A stretch of 64,000 bases of DNA from Acinetobacter schindleri CIP 107287 (lineage in GTDB: Bacteria; Pseudomonadota; Gammaproteobacteria; Pseudomonadales; Moraxellaceae), in NCBI RefSeq assembly GCF_000368625.1, contig NZ_KB849574.1, positions 1 to 64,000 on the forward strand. The letters run 5' to 3'. A model generated the notes under the pieces. That model searched no databases, was not told where the DNA came from, and worked only from the letters and a program-made list of their open reading frames with translations. Made by a program: the position numbers and the translations under genes. Shown piece by piece: positions 19,452 to 29,038 of the stretch (positions within the stretch are counted from its first letter, which is position 1; the number at the start of each line of letters is the position of its first letter).

Positions 19452-19608
19452 TCCAGAAATAAACCTTTAACGAATTGTGCTTAGAGTAATTCACAACCAT
19501 GCAATTTAAAAGCCATTTGTATCGACAATTTAATCCCTTTTAGTTTTTTCTTTCTATGTGACAATTGTGTTACACGATTATCTCTATCGTGATCATCCAT
19601 TAGACAAA

Positions 19609-19638
19609 TTGACAATATAGGTTGAAAATTTGCATATT
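19609..19638 (+). promoter_or_regulatory. Sigma70 promoter for trxA
   Basis: TTGACA (19609-19614), 18-base spacer, CATATT (19633-19638). It would start transcription about 70 bases upstream of trxA. Confidence 0.6.
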
Positions 19639-19715
19639 CCCCTACATTGTTAAAGAAGGCTATGTAATACTAAGAATTATAGCCATCTTTAAAAAATTAT
19701 TTTCTGGAGCACTCC

Positions 19716-20042
19716 ATGTCTGGCAACATCGTAAATACTACTGACGCAAACTTCGAAGCAGACGTTCTTCAATCAGACGTTCCTGTATTGGTTGACTTCT
19801 GGGCTGGCTGGTGTGCGCCATGTAAAGCAATTGCTCCTGTACTGGAAGTACTTGCTGACGAATACCAAGGTAAAGTAAAAATCGTAAAAGTTGATGTGAC
19901 TTCTTGCGAAGCCACTGCAGTGAACTATAGCATTCGTAATATCCCAGCTTTATTGATGTTCAAAAATGGTGAAGTGGTTGCGACTCAAGTTGGTGCAGCA
20001 CCTAAATCTAAATTAACAGCGTTCATTGAAGAAAACATTTAA
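19716..20042 (+). CDS. trxA: Thioredoxin 1 with a WCAPC active site
   Basis: A 108-residue single-domain thioredoxin for cytoplasmic disulfide reduction. The active site reads GWCAPCKAIAP at about residues 30-40, with Ala where E. coli Trx1 has Gly (WCGPC). The cis-proline is kept in RNIPALLMFKNGE. A good SD (TCTGGAG) precedes the ATG. The gene is monocistronic with its own promoter and terminator. Size and fold leave little doubt about the family; the Ala variant may shift redox potential slightly. Confidence 0.93.
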   Translation: MSGNIVNTTDANFEADVLQSDVPVLVDFWAGWCAPCKAIAPVLEVLADEYQGKVKIVKVDVTSCEATAVNYSIRNIPALLMFKNGEVVATQVGAAPKSKLTAFIEENI

Positions 20043-20060
20043 TCAACGCTGTTTTAAAGA

Positions 20061-20094
20061 TAAAAATACGTGATCAGATATCGCGTATTTTTTT
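20061..20094 (+). terminator. Rho-independent terminator of trxA
   Basis: AAAAATACG ... CGTATTTTTTT forms an A/T-rich stem around a ~13-base loop, ending in a seven-T run, about 20 bases after the trxA stop. Confidence 0.7.
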
Positions 20095-20107
20095 CGCCCA
20101 GAATAAA

Positions 20108-20136
20108 TTGACAAACGCCTGTTTCTCTCTTATATT
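20108..20136 (+). promoter_or_regulatory. Strong sigma70 promoter for rho
   Basis: TTGACA (20108-20113), exact 17-base spacer, TATATT (20131-20136): close to consensus. Transcription should begin near 20143, giving rho a leader of about 228 bases. Confidence 0.75.
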
Positions 20137-20142
20137 GCTCAT

Positions 20143-20370
20143 TCAAGAGATCAGGAATACTAAATCCTGTCAATTTCTTACAAGACACAATACATAAGAT
20201 GCCGCTCGGCAATAGAAATTGTTTTTTCACATTTCTCTTTGAAACAATCAAACAAACCTCTGAATTGTTCTTGTGCAAATTCAATTGCTGTCGTTTGAAT
20301 GCTTGTATGCGGCCGAATGTTACTCCCTTTCTAACCTGTACCTCAGAACTTTGATTCTATCCGACCACCT
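20143..20370 (+). promoter_or_regulatory. Long rho mRNA leader with a possible leader peptide
   Basis: The untranslated region between the strong promoter and the rho ATG is about 228 bases and C/T-rich in its last third (ACTCCCTTTCTAACCTGTACCTC), which suits Rho loading. In enterobacteria rho is autoregulated by premature termination in such a leader. A small plus-strand frame (20199-20354, 51 codons, starting MPLGNRNCFF) lies inside it with no good ribosome-binding site; it could be a leader peptide or chance. Confidence 0.45.
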
Positions 20371-21639
20371 ATGAATTTAACCGAACTCAAGAAAAAACCG
20401 ATTGGCGAACTCATCAAGATTGCCGAGTTTATGGGCCTAGAAGGCATGGCCCGTAACCGCAAGCAAGACATTATTTTTGCCATCTTAAAGCGCCATGCGA
20501 TGAATGGTGAAGAGATTTTTGGTGATGGCGTTTTGGAAATTCTGTCAGATGGTTTTGGCTTCTTACGCTCTGCGGCAGGCTCTTATCTGGCAGGTCCCGA
20601 TGACATCTATGTCAGCCCTTCCCAGATCCGTCGTTTTAACCTTCGTACAGGCGATACTATTACTGGTACCATTCGCCCACCGAAAGAAGGTGAACGTTAT
20701 TTTGCACTTCTAAAAGTGAACCAGATTAACTACGACACACCTGAGAACTCTCGCAACAAGATTCTGTTTGAAAACTTAACCCCATTATTCCCAACTGAGC
20801 AATTGGTCATGGAATTGGGTAATGGTACCACTGAAGATTTGACAGCTCGTGTAGTCGATCTGGTTGCCCCAATCGGTAAAGGTCAGCGTTCTATTATCGT
20901 TGCACCCCCGAAAGCCGGTAAAACCATGTTGCTGCAAAACATTGCACAGTCAATTGTTCGTAACAACCCTGAATGTTTCCTGATTGTACTGCTGATTGAC
21001 GAACGTCCTGAAGAAGTAACGGAAATGGAACGTACGGTTCGTGGTGAAGTTATCGCTTCAACCTTTGATGAATCTCCGGCGCGTCACGTACAAGTGGCTG
21101 AAATGGTAATTGAAAAAGCCAAACGTCTGGTTGAACATAAAAAAGACGTAGTGATTCTGCTTGACTCAATTACCCGTCTGGCACGTGCGTACAATACTGT
21201 AATTCCTTCATCTGGTAAGGTATTGACAGGGGGTGTGGATGCACATGCACTTGAACGTCCAAAACGTTTCTTCGGTGCGGCTCGTAATATCGAAGAAGGC
21301 GGTTCACTGACCATTATTTCTACTGCATTGATTGAAACCGGCAGTAAAATGGATGAAGTGATCTACGAAGAATTCAAAGGTACAGGTAACCAGGAAATCA
21401 CGCTTGATCGTCGCATTGCTGAGAAACGTGTATTCCCTGCAATGAACATCAAGAAATCGGGTACCCGTCGTGAAGAACGTCTGATGTCAGAAGATAATCT
21501 GCGTAAAGTCTGGATTCTGCGTAAGCTTTTGCATACCCAGGACGAACTGGCGGCAATGGAATTCCTGCTTGATCGCATGAAAGAAACCAAGACCAATGAT
21601 GACTTCTTCGATCAGATGAAGCGCAAGGCATCTAACTAA
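20371..21639 (+). CDS. rho: Transcription termination factor Rho
   Basis: The hexameric RNA helicase that ends untranslated transcripts. The 422-residue protein has the usual domains: N-terminal helix bundle ([22 protein letters not shown]), cold-shock-like RNA-binding domain ([25 protein letters not shown]), and the RecA-type ATPase with Walker [13 protein letters not shown], the [10 protein letters not shown] segment, Walker [17 protein letters not shown], and a Q-loop/R-loop near [21 protein letters not shown]. Length equals the compact family form. It is monocistronic. Confidence 0.97.
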   Translation: MNLTELKKKPIGELIKIAEFMGLEGMARNRKQDIIFAILKRHAMNGEEIFGDGVLEILSDGFGFLRSAAGSYLAGPDDIYVSPSQIRRFNLRTGDTITGTIRPPKEGERYFALLKVNQINYDTPENSRNKILFENLTPLFPTEQLVMELGNGTTEDLTARVVDLVAPIGKGQRSIIVAPPKAGKTMLLQNIAQSIVRNNPECFLIVLLIDERPEEVTEMERTVRGEVIASTFDESPARHVQVAEMVIEKAKRLVEHKKDVVILLDSITRLARAYNTVIPSSGKVLTGGVDAHALERPKRFFGAARNIEEGGSLTIISTALIETGSKMDEVIYEEFKGTGNQEITLDRRIAEKRVFPAMNIKKSGTRREERLMSEDNLRKVWILRKLLHTQDELAAMEFLLDRMKETKTNDDFFDQMKRKASN

Positions 21640-21657
21640 GTCCTCAAAAATTATAGA

Positions 21658-21686
21658 AAGGTCATCTAAAACGATGACCTTTTTTA
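21658..21686 (+). terminator. Rho-independent terminator of rho
   Basis: AAGGTCATC-TAAAAC-GATGACCTTTTTTA: a 9-bp perfect stem with a T-run, 19 bases after the stop codon. Confidence 0.88.
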
Positions 21687-22051
21687 TTTGGGTTGACATT
21701 GATTACACAAAGAAACAAAGTCTATGATGATTTGTAAACTTATTTGCAAGTTTATGATTAATAAAATAATGGTAAGAAAAATTGTATAAGTTTTAGAGGT
21801 TTAAATCGCCTTTACCCCATATAAGTCTTTCCTTTAATTGTTATTTTCTGTTAAAAAAACCATGAATTTCATGCGTTTTTTGCACTTTTTTGAACTTGCC
21901 CTGTAGCAATTAAAAATGCGCAGTGATAGCATATTTGCAGACCAGTTAGACTGCTCCTGCGTTGTTAGTACCTAACAAAATTAGGAATAATAAAAGCACA
22001 TAACAGGCTAACGTCGGTTTTTTTTAATCTCAATTTTTAGAGAGTGATGCC
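21687..22051 (+). promoter_or_regulatory. AT-rich non-coding region upstream of the alanine-rich lipoprotein
   Basis: No gene is seen. The best promoter candidate is TTGTTA (21962-21967), 18-base spacer, AATAAT (21986-21991); its spacer contains a small hairpin CCTAA-CAAAA-TTAGG. A start near 21998 would leave a ~54-base leader ending in AGAGAGTGATGCC before the ATG. The long upstream part (21690-21950) shows nothing definite. Confidence 0.35.
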
Positions 22052-22327
22052 ATGTTATTCAAAAAAATCGCTATTGCTGCTGCAGTTGCTACTACTTTAG
22101 CTTTCGTTGGTTGTGCTAAAAAAACTGAAGATGCTGCTGCTGACGCTAACCAAGCTGCATCTGAAGCTGTAGAAGCTGCATCTGAAGCTGACGCTGCTGC
22201 TGTAGAAGCTACTTCTGAAGTTGCTGCTTCTGACGCTGCTGCTGTTGCTGAAGCTGACGCTGCTGCTGCAGTTGCTACTGACGCTGCTGCTGACGCTACT
22301 GCTGCTTCTGAAGCTGCTGCTCAATAA
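22052..22327 (+). CDS. Low-complexity alanine-rich lipoprotein
   Basis: A 91-residue protein with a lipoprotein signal peptide (lipobox AFVGC, cysteine at 21) followed by a mature region made almost only of Ala, Glu, Asp, Ser, Thr and Val in AAxEA/ADAAA repeats. It should form a long, acidic, rod-like helix. Almost every alanine is GCT, a bias typical of strongly expressed genes in AT-rich bacteria. It is flanked by its own terminator. It may be a small abundant envelope lipoprotein of Lpp-like type, but no homology to Lpp is visible. Confidence 0.75.
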   Translation: MLFKKIAIAAAVATTLAFVGCAKKTEDAAADANQAASEAVEAASEADAAAVEATSEVAASDAAAVAEADAAAAVATDAAADATAASEAAAQ

Positions 22328-22347
22328 TCTAACGATTATTCAGTACG

Positions 22348-22377
22348 AAAAAGAGAGCCATTGGCTCTCTTTTTTTA
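22348..22377. terminator. Terminator after the alanine-rich lipoprotein
   Basis: AAAGAGAGCCA-TTGGCTCTCTTTTTTT: a strong short-loop stem with a seven-T run. Confidence 0.88.
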
Positions 22378-22431
22378 TGCCTATAAAAATCGAAATTTCT
22401 ACCGGCAATCTCTATCAAGAAAAAAAGCAGA

Positions 22432-22728
22432 TCAATTGACCTGCTCAGTTCCCACACGCTGACGGAACTTCTGCCCCGCACGGAAGGTTACGACCCGGCG
22501 TGCAGAAATCGGAATTTCTTCACCAGTCTTCGGATTACGGCCTGGACGTTGACGCTTGTCACGCAACTCAAAATTACCGAAACCTGATAGTTTGACTTGC
22601 TCACCCGAGATTAGCGCCTGGCTAATCTCATCAAAGAACAATTCGACCATTTGTTTTGCTTCACGACGGTTTAAACTCGTGAGCTCACTTAAATGATCAG
22701 CCATCTCTGCTTTAGTTAGTGCTGTCAT
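22432..22728 (-). CDS. ihfA: Integration host factor subunit alpha
   Basis: A 98-residue DNA-bending protein, partner of IhfB. It has the HU/IHF fold with the signature [23 protein letters not shown], including the intercalating-proline arm (RPGRNPKTG). The first codons overlap the pheT stop by four bases (ATGA type), as expected for the pheST-ihfA operon. Confidence 0.95.
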   Translation of the reverse strand: MTALTKAEMADHLSELTSLNRREAKQMVELFFDEISQALISGEQVKLSGFGNFELRDKRQRPGRNPKTGEEIPISARRVVTFRAGQKFRQRVGTEQVN

Positions 22729-25106
22729 GAAGCCCTCAATGTCGCTTGATAAGTGTTTTCTAACACTTGCAGGATATTATCCATGCCTGATTTAATTTCA
22801 GCATCTTCCAGGGTGCGGGTTGGATGCTGCCAGAGAAGAGCAAATGCTAGAGAACGCTTGCCTTCTTCTACCCCTTGTCCAGTGTACACATCGAACAACC
22901 AGTTTGACTCCAGGAGCTCACCACCAGTCTTTTCGATAAGTCTCTGAATTTCGCTAACATTAATCTTATCACTAATTAAAAGCGCAATATCACGTCGAAC
23001 CGACGGAAAACGTGATAATTCTGTAAAATTAGATACATAAGTTTGCAAAACGGCTTTTTGATCGAGTTCAGCGACCCAAGTGGTTGCTAAATCCAGCTCA
23101 TCTTCAAGTGATGGATGTAAACGACCTAAATAACCAATCGACTGACCATTAACCATAATTTCAGCAGATTGACCAGGATGCAACCATGCACGCTCTGAAC
23201 GAACATATTCAACATTCAGACGAGCTGCTGCCAGAATTTCTTCCACATCACCTTTAAAGTCAAAGAAATCCATTGGCTGTGGCTTACCATGCCATGATTC
23301 ATTGATACGTGAACCAGTCGCAATCAGGGCGAAAGTTGGAATCTGTTTCAGGTCATGAATCGATGCAGCATCCTGATAATCAAAACGCAGACCCAGCTCA
23401 AAGAAACGTACGCGGTTTTGCTGACGATTGACGTTATATTGCACACATGGAATCAAACTTGATAACAGGGTTGAACGCATTACCGCTAAATCACTTGAAA
23501 TCGGGTTTGCCAATGCTAATGGATTTACTGCAGGGTTGAGCTGTTTTTCCAGTTTCAAGTCAGCAAAGCTAAAACTGATCGCTTCTTGATAACCCAAAGT
23601 CACCGCAGTCTGACGAAGCTGAGCCACTTCGAACTGATCCTGGTATTTTGCAAGTTTGACATCAATCACAGGCAAACTGATTTGAATATTGTCATAACCA
23701 TGAATACGTGCAACTTCTTCGATCAAGTCCTGGTAGATTGCCATATCATAACGGTGTGACGGTGGTACCACAGACCATTGACCTTCTGCTTTCACAGTCA
23801 CTTCACAGCCCAAACGCATTAACGCATCGGTAATGAAGTCTGATTCAACTTTATAACCCAGAAGTTGATCTACTTGTGCCTGTTCAAGTTCAATTGCTTC
23901 ACGTCTAGGCAATACTGCTGGATTTTCTGCAACTGTAATTGGACCAAACTCACCGCCTGCAAGTTCAGCAATCAGCTGAGACGCACGGTGCATTGCCATC
24001 ACTGGCAATTCAAAGTCCACACCACGCTCATAACGCTGAGAAGCATCCGTATGTAAACCGAAGCTACGCGCACGACCTGCAATGTGTAAAGATGCAAAGA
24101 ATGCAGACTCCAGGAAGATCTCAGTGGTTGCATCCGTTACCGATGAAGACAGACCACCCATGATGCCCGCAATCGCCAATGCTTTTTCATCATCTGCAAT
24201 CACCATCACTTTTTCGTTCAGTTCAACTTCCTGTTCATTTAACAGCACCAGCTTTTCCCCGGCTGTTGCTTGACGAACGTGAACTGCACCTTGAACCTTG
24301 CCACCATCAAATGCGTGCAACGGTTGACCCAGCTCGATCAATACATAGTTGGTAATGTCGACCAAAATGCTGTGCTGACGGATACCCGAACGAGCAAGCG
24401 CACGTTCCATCCATTCAGGGGTTGGCGCTTTGGTGTTGACGTTTTTGATCAAACGACCTAAGTAACGTGGACAGCCTTCAGTCGACACCACCACTTTCTT
24501 TTCATCAGCAATGGTTGCAGCCACTTCTTGAATTTCTGGCGCAGTCACTGGCAATTGGTTAATCACACCAATTTCACGTGCAATACCACGAATGCTGAAA
24601 CAGTCACCACGGTTTGGTGTGATGCTGATGTCAATCACGTTGTCATCTAAGTCTAAATATTCACGAATATTCACGCCTACAGGTGCATCGTTTGGTAATT
24701 CTAAAAGACCATCAATTTTGTCTTCTAGATCAATTTCCGATGCGCCGCAGAGCATGCCTTGGGACTCAATACCACGAAGTTTGCCCTTCTTGATTTTGAA
24801 ATCGCCCGGCAAAACCGCGCCAATCGTTGCCACTGGTGCTTTCATGCCTGCACGTACGTTTGGCGCACCACACACGATTTGGAGTGGTTCACCTGAACCG
24901 ATATTCACGGTAGTTACACGTAAACGGTCTGCATTCGGGTGCTGTTCAACAGTCAGAACTTCACCTACAACAACACCTGTAAATGGTTTTGCTGCTGGAG
25001 ATAAGTCATCAACTTCTAGACCAAGCATGGTCAGTTGATCAGAAAGTTTCTCGCTGTCGATGGCTGGGTTAACCCATGTGCGTAGCCAATTTTCGCTAAT
25101 TTTCAT
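22725..25106 (-). CDS. pheT: Phenylalanyl-tRNA synthetase beta subunit
   Basis: The 793-residue beta chain of the alpha2-beta2 enzyme. In order: N-terminal tRNA-binding OB domain ([20 protein letters not shown]), B3/B4 editing domain (about 210-400; [15 protein letters not shown]), B5, the catalytic-like core, and the C-terminal anticodon-binding FDX-ACB domain ([14 protein letters not shown]). It is co-directional with pheS but separated from it by 138 bases holding an inverted repeat pair. Confidence 0.97.
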   Translation of the reverse strand: MKISENWLRTWVNPAIDSEKLSDQLTMLGLEVDDLSPAAKPFTGVVVGEVLTVEQHPNADRLRVTTVNIGSGEPLQIVCGAPNVRAGMKAPVATIGAVLPGDFKIKKGKLRGIESQGMLCGASEIDLEDKIDGLLELPNDAPVGVNIREYLDLDDNVIDISITPNRGDCFSIRGIAREIGVINQLPVTAPEIQEVAATIADEKKVVVSTEGCPRYLGRLIKNVNTKAPTPEWMERALARSGIRQHSILVDITNYVLIELGQPLHAFDGGKVQGAVHVRQATAGEKLVLLNEQEVELNEKVMVIADDEKALAIAGIMGGLSSSVTDATTEIFLESAFFASLHIAGRARSFGLHTDASQRYERGVDFELPVMAMHRASQLIAELAGGEFGPITVAENPAVLPRREAIELEQAQVDQLLGYKVESDFITDALMRLGCEVTVKAEGQWSVVPPSHRYDMAIYQDLIEEVARIHGYDNIQISLPVIDVKLAKYQDQFEVAQLRQTAVTLGYQEAISFSFADLKLEKQLNPAVNPLALANPISSDLAVMRSTLLSSLIPCVQYNVNRQQNRVRFFELGLRFDYQDAASIHDLKQIPTFALIATGSRINESWHGKPQPMDFFDFKGDVEEILAAARLNVEYVRSERAWLHPGQSAEIMVNGQSIGYLGRLHPSLEDELDLATTWVAELDQKAVLQTYVSNFTELSRFPSVRRDIALLISDKINVSEIQRLIEKTGGELLESNWLFDVYTGQGVEEGKRSLAFALLWQHPTRTLEDAEIKSGMDNILQVLENTYQATLRAS

Positions 25107-25136
25107 TGATATAAAACCTGTAATTCAAATCTCTAG

Positions 25137-25233
25137 AATCCCCCTCTAACTCCCCCTTTAAGAAAGGCGGAGAACCCCAACTGATTTCGTGGAGTCCCTC
25201 TCCTTTTTTAAAGGAGAGGTTAGGAGAGGATTT
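25137..25233. repeat. Pair of inverted CT-rich repeats inside the pheS-pheT gap (copy D)
   Basis: The left half (ATCCCCCTCTAACTCCCCCTTT then AGAAAGGCGGAG) and the right half (CTCTCCTTTTTTAAAGGAGAG then GTTAGGAGAGGAT) are two oppositely oriented copies of the unit seen at 8294. Each can fold alone, and together they form one large stem. They lie between co-transcribed genes, so they could attenuate transcription or protect the upstream pheS message. Confidence 0.6.
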
Positions 25234-25244
25234 AATAAAAAGTT

Positions 25245-26246
<1,002 letters not shown>

Positions 26247-26385
26247 TTAGAAATATTTTTAAAAAACCCCGTATTCTAACAGTTTTTAGGCACGTTGATG
26301 AAGATGGCATGTAATGAAAATTAGATTGGCAGATGCAAAAATAAAAAGTATAAAATAAACATGATATCAATTAGATCAAATCATT

Positions 26386-27408
26386 ATGGCAATCGATCAA
26401 ATTTGGAAACAGCAACTTACTTTAGTAACTTATGGAAATGAGTACCTGTCTCAGGACTTAAGTTTCAATCGCTGGCTTCAGCATTCCATCTTTAATCAGC
26501 ATCAATTTGCCTTTCGTGATCTGATTTCACAGCATCTTTTAGCGCAGCATTTTCAGGTATGGCTGGAAGGTTTGAAAAAACAGGGCGTACAACGTCTGAG
26601 TCTGCACCGCTCTACCCTGCTTGAAGATGAACAGAATCCCAATGTAAATGTAGAACTGCTGCCATTTGAATATTTCATTGTCAGCCATGAAGCCCAGAAA
26701 AAAAATGCCTGGATTATTGGTAAGGAATTACCCGAATGGTATACGGCAGATAATGACTATGAAGCGCCTGCTATGCAGCGATCCTCTCTACGTCATGAAA
26801 CTTTCTGGCAATATGAACTCAACAGCAAACTGGCCAAACGTGTACTTGCAGACCTGGAACAACCAAACTGGGATGATATTCAGGCCTTTATGGATCATGA
26901 ATTATTTGATACCAGATTTACGCAAGGTCTTGTTCAACCTGCTCAGCTTGGACAACCTTATTATGGTGTGTCTTCTACTGCAGATACCAGCACTACTTAT
27001 CGACTGGCGTTATTACCAACCGATTATGCAGCTGACTTTGCCCATGACATGCTGTACCGTCTGGATGCGCTGGAAGAACTGATTGAAGCTAAAATCCAGC
27101 ATCCTTATCATGAAAATGGTGAAGTGCTAACACCAGATCAACAGCTTGATCTACGTCATTTTTCGCAAAAAATTGATGATCTGAAAGCAAAGTTTATTGT
27201 TAAAATCGCGAATCACTACAAGACTGCAAAACTGAGTCCGAAAATCAGCGCTGATCCATTTGCAGGAATGACTACCGACGAGCATGTGACCAAACCCTCT
27301 AAAGCACACAAACCTCATGATGCTGCCAAATCCAATTCAGGCAATGTGATTACCCTGATTATTATTACGGTAATTATCTGTTTGATTGGTTATTATTTTG
27401 GACTTTAA
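26386..27408 (+). CDS. Conserved hypothetical protein with a C-terminal membrane anchor
   Basis: A 340-residue protein not recognised as a known family. The first ~285 residues are soluble and acidic, with many aromatic residues (ELPEWYTADNDYE, RHETFWQYELNSKL). A Lys/Pro/His-rich linker (HVTKPSKAHKPHDAAKS) precedes one C-terminal hydrophobic helix (about 318-340), so it looks tail-anchored in the inner membrane, facing the cytoplasm. It is divergent from pheS and overlaps the convergent P-loop gene by four bases at the stop codons. Confidence 0.65.
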   Translation: MAIDQIWKQQLTLVTYGNEYLSQDLSFNRWLQHSIFNQHQFAFRDLISQHLLAQHFQVWLEGLKKQGVQRLSLHRSTLLEDEQNPNVNVELLPFEYFIVSHEAQKKNAWIIGKELPEWYTADNDYEAPAMQRSSLRHETFWQYELNSKLAKRVLADLEQPNWDDIQAFMDHELFDTRFTQGLVQPAQLGQPYYGVSSTADTSTTYRLALLPTDYAADFAHDMLYRLDALEELIEAKIQHPYHENGEVLTPDQQLDLRHFSQKIDDLKAKFIVKIANHYKTAKLSPKISADPFAGMTTDEHVTKPSKAHKPHDAAKSNSGNVITLIIITVIICLIGYYFGL

Positions 27409-27983
27409 TGCTGTGCCAGAAAAGCGTCAATTTCTCGGGGCGATCTTAATCTGATCCAGTGGATATGCTGATATTCAGGCGCATGCATCAACTTTAAATA
27501 ATGCTGACGATTTTTCTGGTGGGTTTTAATCATCCACCAGATGATGGAATCACGACTCAACATCTGGCTGAAACTTTCTGTATTATTCGAGTTTGGCCAA
27601 AGCGGTTGTTTGCTAATTGCCCGCTGTATGGCTCTTTTTATGGAACGATATAGATTGAGATGGAACGGTAAATCAATCCAGATCACACTGTCGATCTCAG
27701 CCCATTTGACGGGAATACTGCGAGTATAATTACCATCAATCACATAGCCATCTTTGGCCTGATCGATGGCTGCTTGAATTTTATCAAAGAACTCTCGATC
27801 CACAGTTTCCTGCCAGTTATCCAGCCAGAATAAATTATCCAGCTCGATATAACTGAAGCCTAATTTTGCCGCTAAAGCACGAGCAAAAGTAGATTTTCCC
27901 GAGGCAGAGGTACCGACCACATTTATTCTACGAAAATCTCGTACTTCATCTTTCTCATTCATTAGCACTAAGTCATTTGTCAT
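27405..27983 (-). CDS. P-loop nucleotide kinase-like protein (AAA/adenylate kinase type)
   Basis: A 192-residue P-loop NTPase with Walker A GTSASGKST (residues 24-32) and a YIELDNLFW substrate segment. It resembles the small adenylate-kinase-like proteins annotated as DNA topology modulation or shikimate-kinase-like ATPases. The middle (YVIDGNYTRSIPVKW, VIWIDLPF) fits this group. The substrate is unknown. Starts at 27983 and 27962 are both possible. Its stop overlaps the convergent membrane-anchored gene. Confidence 0.72.
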   Translation of the reverse strand: MTNDLVLMNEKDEVRDFRRINVVGTSASGKSTFARALAAKLGFSYIELDNLFWLDNWQETVDREFFDKIQAAIDQAKDGYVIDGNYTRSIPVKWAEIDSVIWIDLPFHLNLYRSIKRAIQRAISKQPLWPNSNNTESFSQMLSRDSIIWWMIKTHQKNRQHYLKLMHAPEYQHIHWIRLRSPREIDAFLAQH

Positions 27984-28013
27984 ATTTTAAATAGCTTATA
28001 CTTTTTCATCAGA

Positions 28014-28046
28014 CAAAAAAAAGACCGCTAAAAGCGATCTTTTTTC
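28014..28046 (-). terminator. Terminator of rpmI-rplT
   Basis: On the minus strand AAAAAAGATCGC-TTTTA-GCGGTCTTTTTTTT forms an interrupted stem with a long T-run, just after the rplT stop. It shows that rplT and pheS are separate transcription units here. Confidence 0.75.
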
Positions 28047-28060
28047 TAAGTCATAAAGAC

Positions 28061-28420
28061 TTATGCAGCCAATGCATCTTTAGCTTTAGAAGCTAGAGCT
28101 GCAAACGCAACTGCGTCATGCATAGCAATGTCAGCAAGTACGCGACGGTCGATAATCACTTGAGCTTTTTTCAAGCCAGCGATCATACGGCTGTACGACA
28201 AACCATTTTGACGAGCACCAGCGTTGATACGCGCAATCCATAGAGCACGGAATTGACGTTTCTTCTGACGACGGTCACGGTAAGCATATTGACCAGCTTT
28301 GATTACCGCCTGGAACGCTACGCGGTAAACGCGTGAACGAGCACCATAGTAACCTTTAGCGCGAGCAAGAATTTTTTTGTGACGGCGATGAGCCTGTACA
28401 CCACGTTTTACACGAGCCAT
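28061..28420 (-). CDS. rplT: 50S ribosomal protein L20
   Basis: A 119-residue, very basic 23S rRNA-binding assembly protein. The sequence opens with [20 protein letters not shown] and contains [14 protein letters not shown] and [16 protein letters not shown], typical L20 motifs. L20 also autoregulates its operon in enterobacteria. It follows rpmI by 11 bases. Confidence 0.97.
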   Translation of the reverse strand: MARVKRGVQAHRRHKKILARAKGYYGARSRVYRVAFQAVIKAGQYAYRDRRQKKRQFRALWIARINAGARQNGLSYSRMIAGLKKAQVIIDRRVLADIAMHDAVAFAALASKAKDALAA

Positions 28421-28431
28421 TTATAATCTCC

Positions 28432-28626
28432 TTAGATGTACGGGCACATACGACGAACTGAAGCAACGTCACTTACGTGAACCATTACACAGCCGCGCAA
28501 TTGACGAATACGCTTAGCAGATTTTTTGGTCAAAATGTGGCGTTTGAACGCTTGTTTACGCTTAAAACCGTTAGCAGTCGCTTTGAAGCGTTTAGCTGCA
28601 CCACGGCGAGTTTTCATCTTAGGCAT
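28432..28626 (-). CDS. rpmI: 50S ribosomal protein L35
   Basis: A 64-residue ribosomal protein starting [20 protein letters not shown]. The family start is the ATG at 28626, supported by AGAGGTTG just upstream; an in-frame extension to 28656 is not part of the protein. It pairs with rplT. The usual infC neighbour is about 5.9 kb away, with accessory genes between. Confidence 0.97.
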   Translation of the reverse strand: MPKMKTRRGAAKRFKATANGFKRKQAFKRHILTKKSAKRIRQLRGCVMVHVSDVASVRRMCPYI

Positions 28627-28699
28627 AACAACCTCTTTTGAACACCTGTTCGGCACGTCTGCACCATTGCAAAGACGCCCTGCAGGTAAGGGAGCCGAT

Positions 28700-28728
28700 A
28701 TTCTAAAGCATCTTTGTTTAAAACAAAA
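28700..28728 (-). promoter_or_regulatory. Probable rpmI-rplT promoter
   Basis: On the minus strand TTTTGT (28728-28723), 17-base spacer, TAGAAT (28705-28700). A start near 28693 leaves a ~67-base leader. A separate promoter is expected because a terminator follows infC. Confidence 0.45.
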
Positions 28729-28729
28729 G

Positions 28730-29038
28730 CAGTATTAAAAGTAAAAAGATAGATGACAGGCACTTAATCCTTTTTCCCATAAATATTGCGCGATGAAATA
28801 TCAAGCTGACTAATCCAAGCTTTTTATAATCCACGAATCTTTCTCACAAAAAACTTCTGACTCCTGCAGCAATACATGTATAGCTTGGCTTCATTATGAT
28901 TTTTTAATTATCACCTTCAATATTTATAAGGCAGAAAAATAAATTATTTTGAATGAGATACTTGCCAGTATTGCCAATTCAGGAAATACTGCGCTTCAAA
29001 ATTGAACATCCTCTTTGCTTGATTCAAGACCGAAACTT
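28730..29038. other. Non-coding stretch between rpmI and the TonB-C-like gene
   Basis: AT-rich divergent region carrying the rpmI promoter at its left edge. It should hold a promoter for the plus-strand gene at 29039, but no convincing -35/-10 pair was found. No gene or repeat is seen. Confidence 0.4.

Noticed and set aside
20054..20284. A 76-codon minus-strand frame in the trxA-rho gap
   Set aside because: It runs antisense through the trxA terminator and the rho promoter, lacks an SD, and shows no protein family features.
22097..22324. A 75-codon serine-rich frame antisense to the alanine-rich lipoprotein
   Set aside because: GCT/GAA repeats read backwards as AGC/TTC; it is a shadow of the low-complexity gene.
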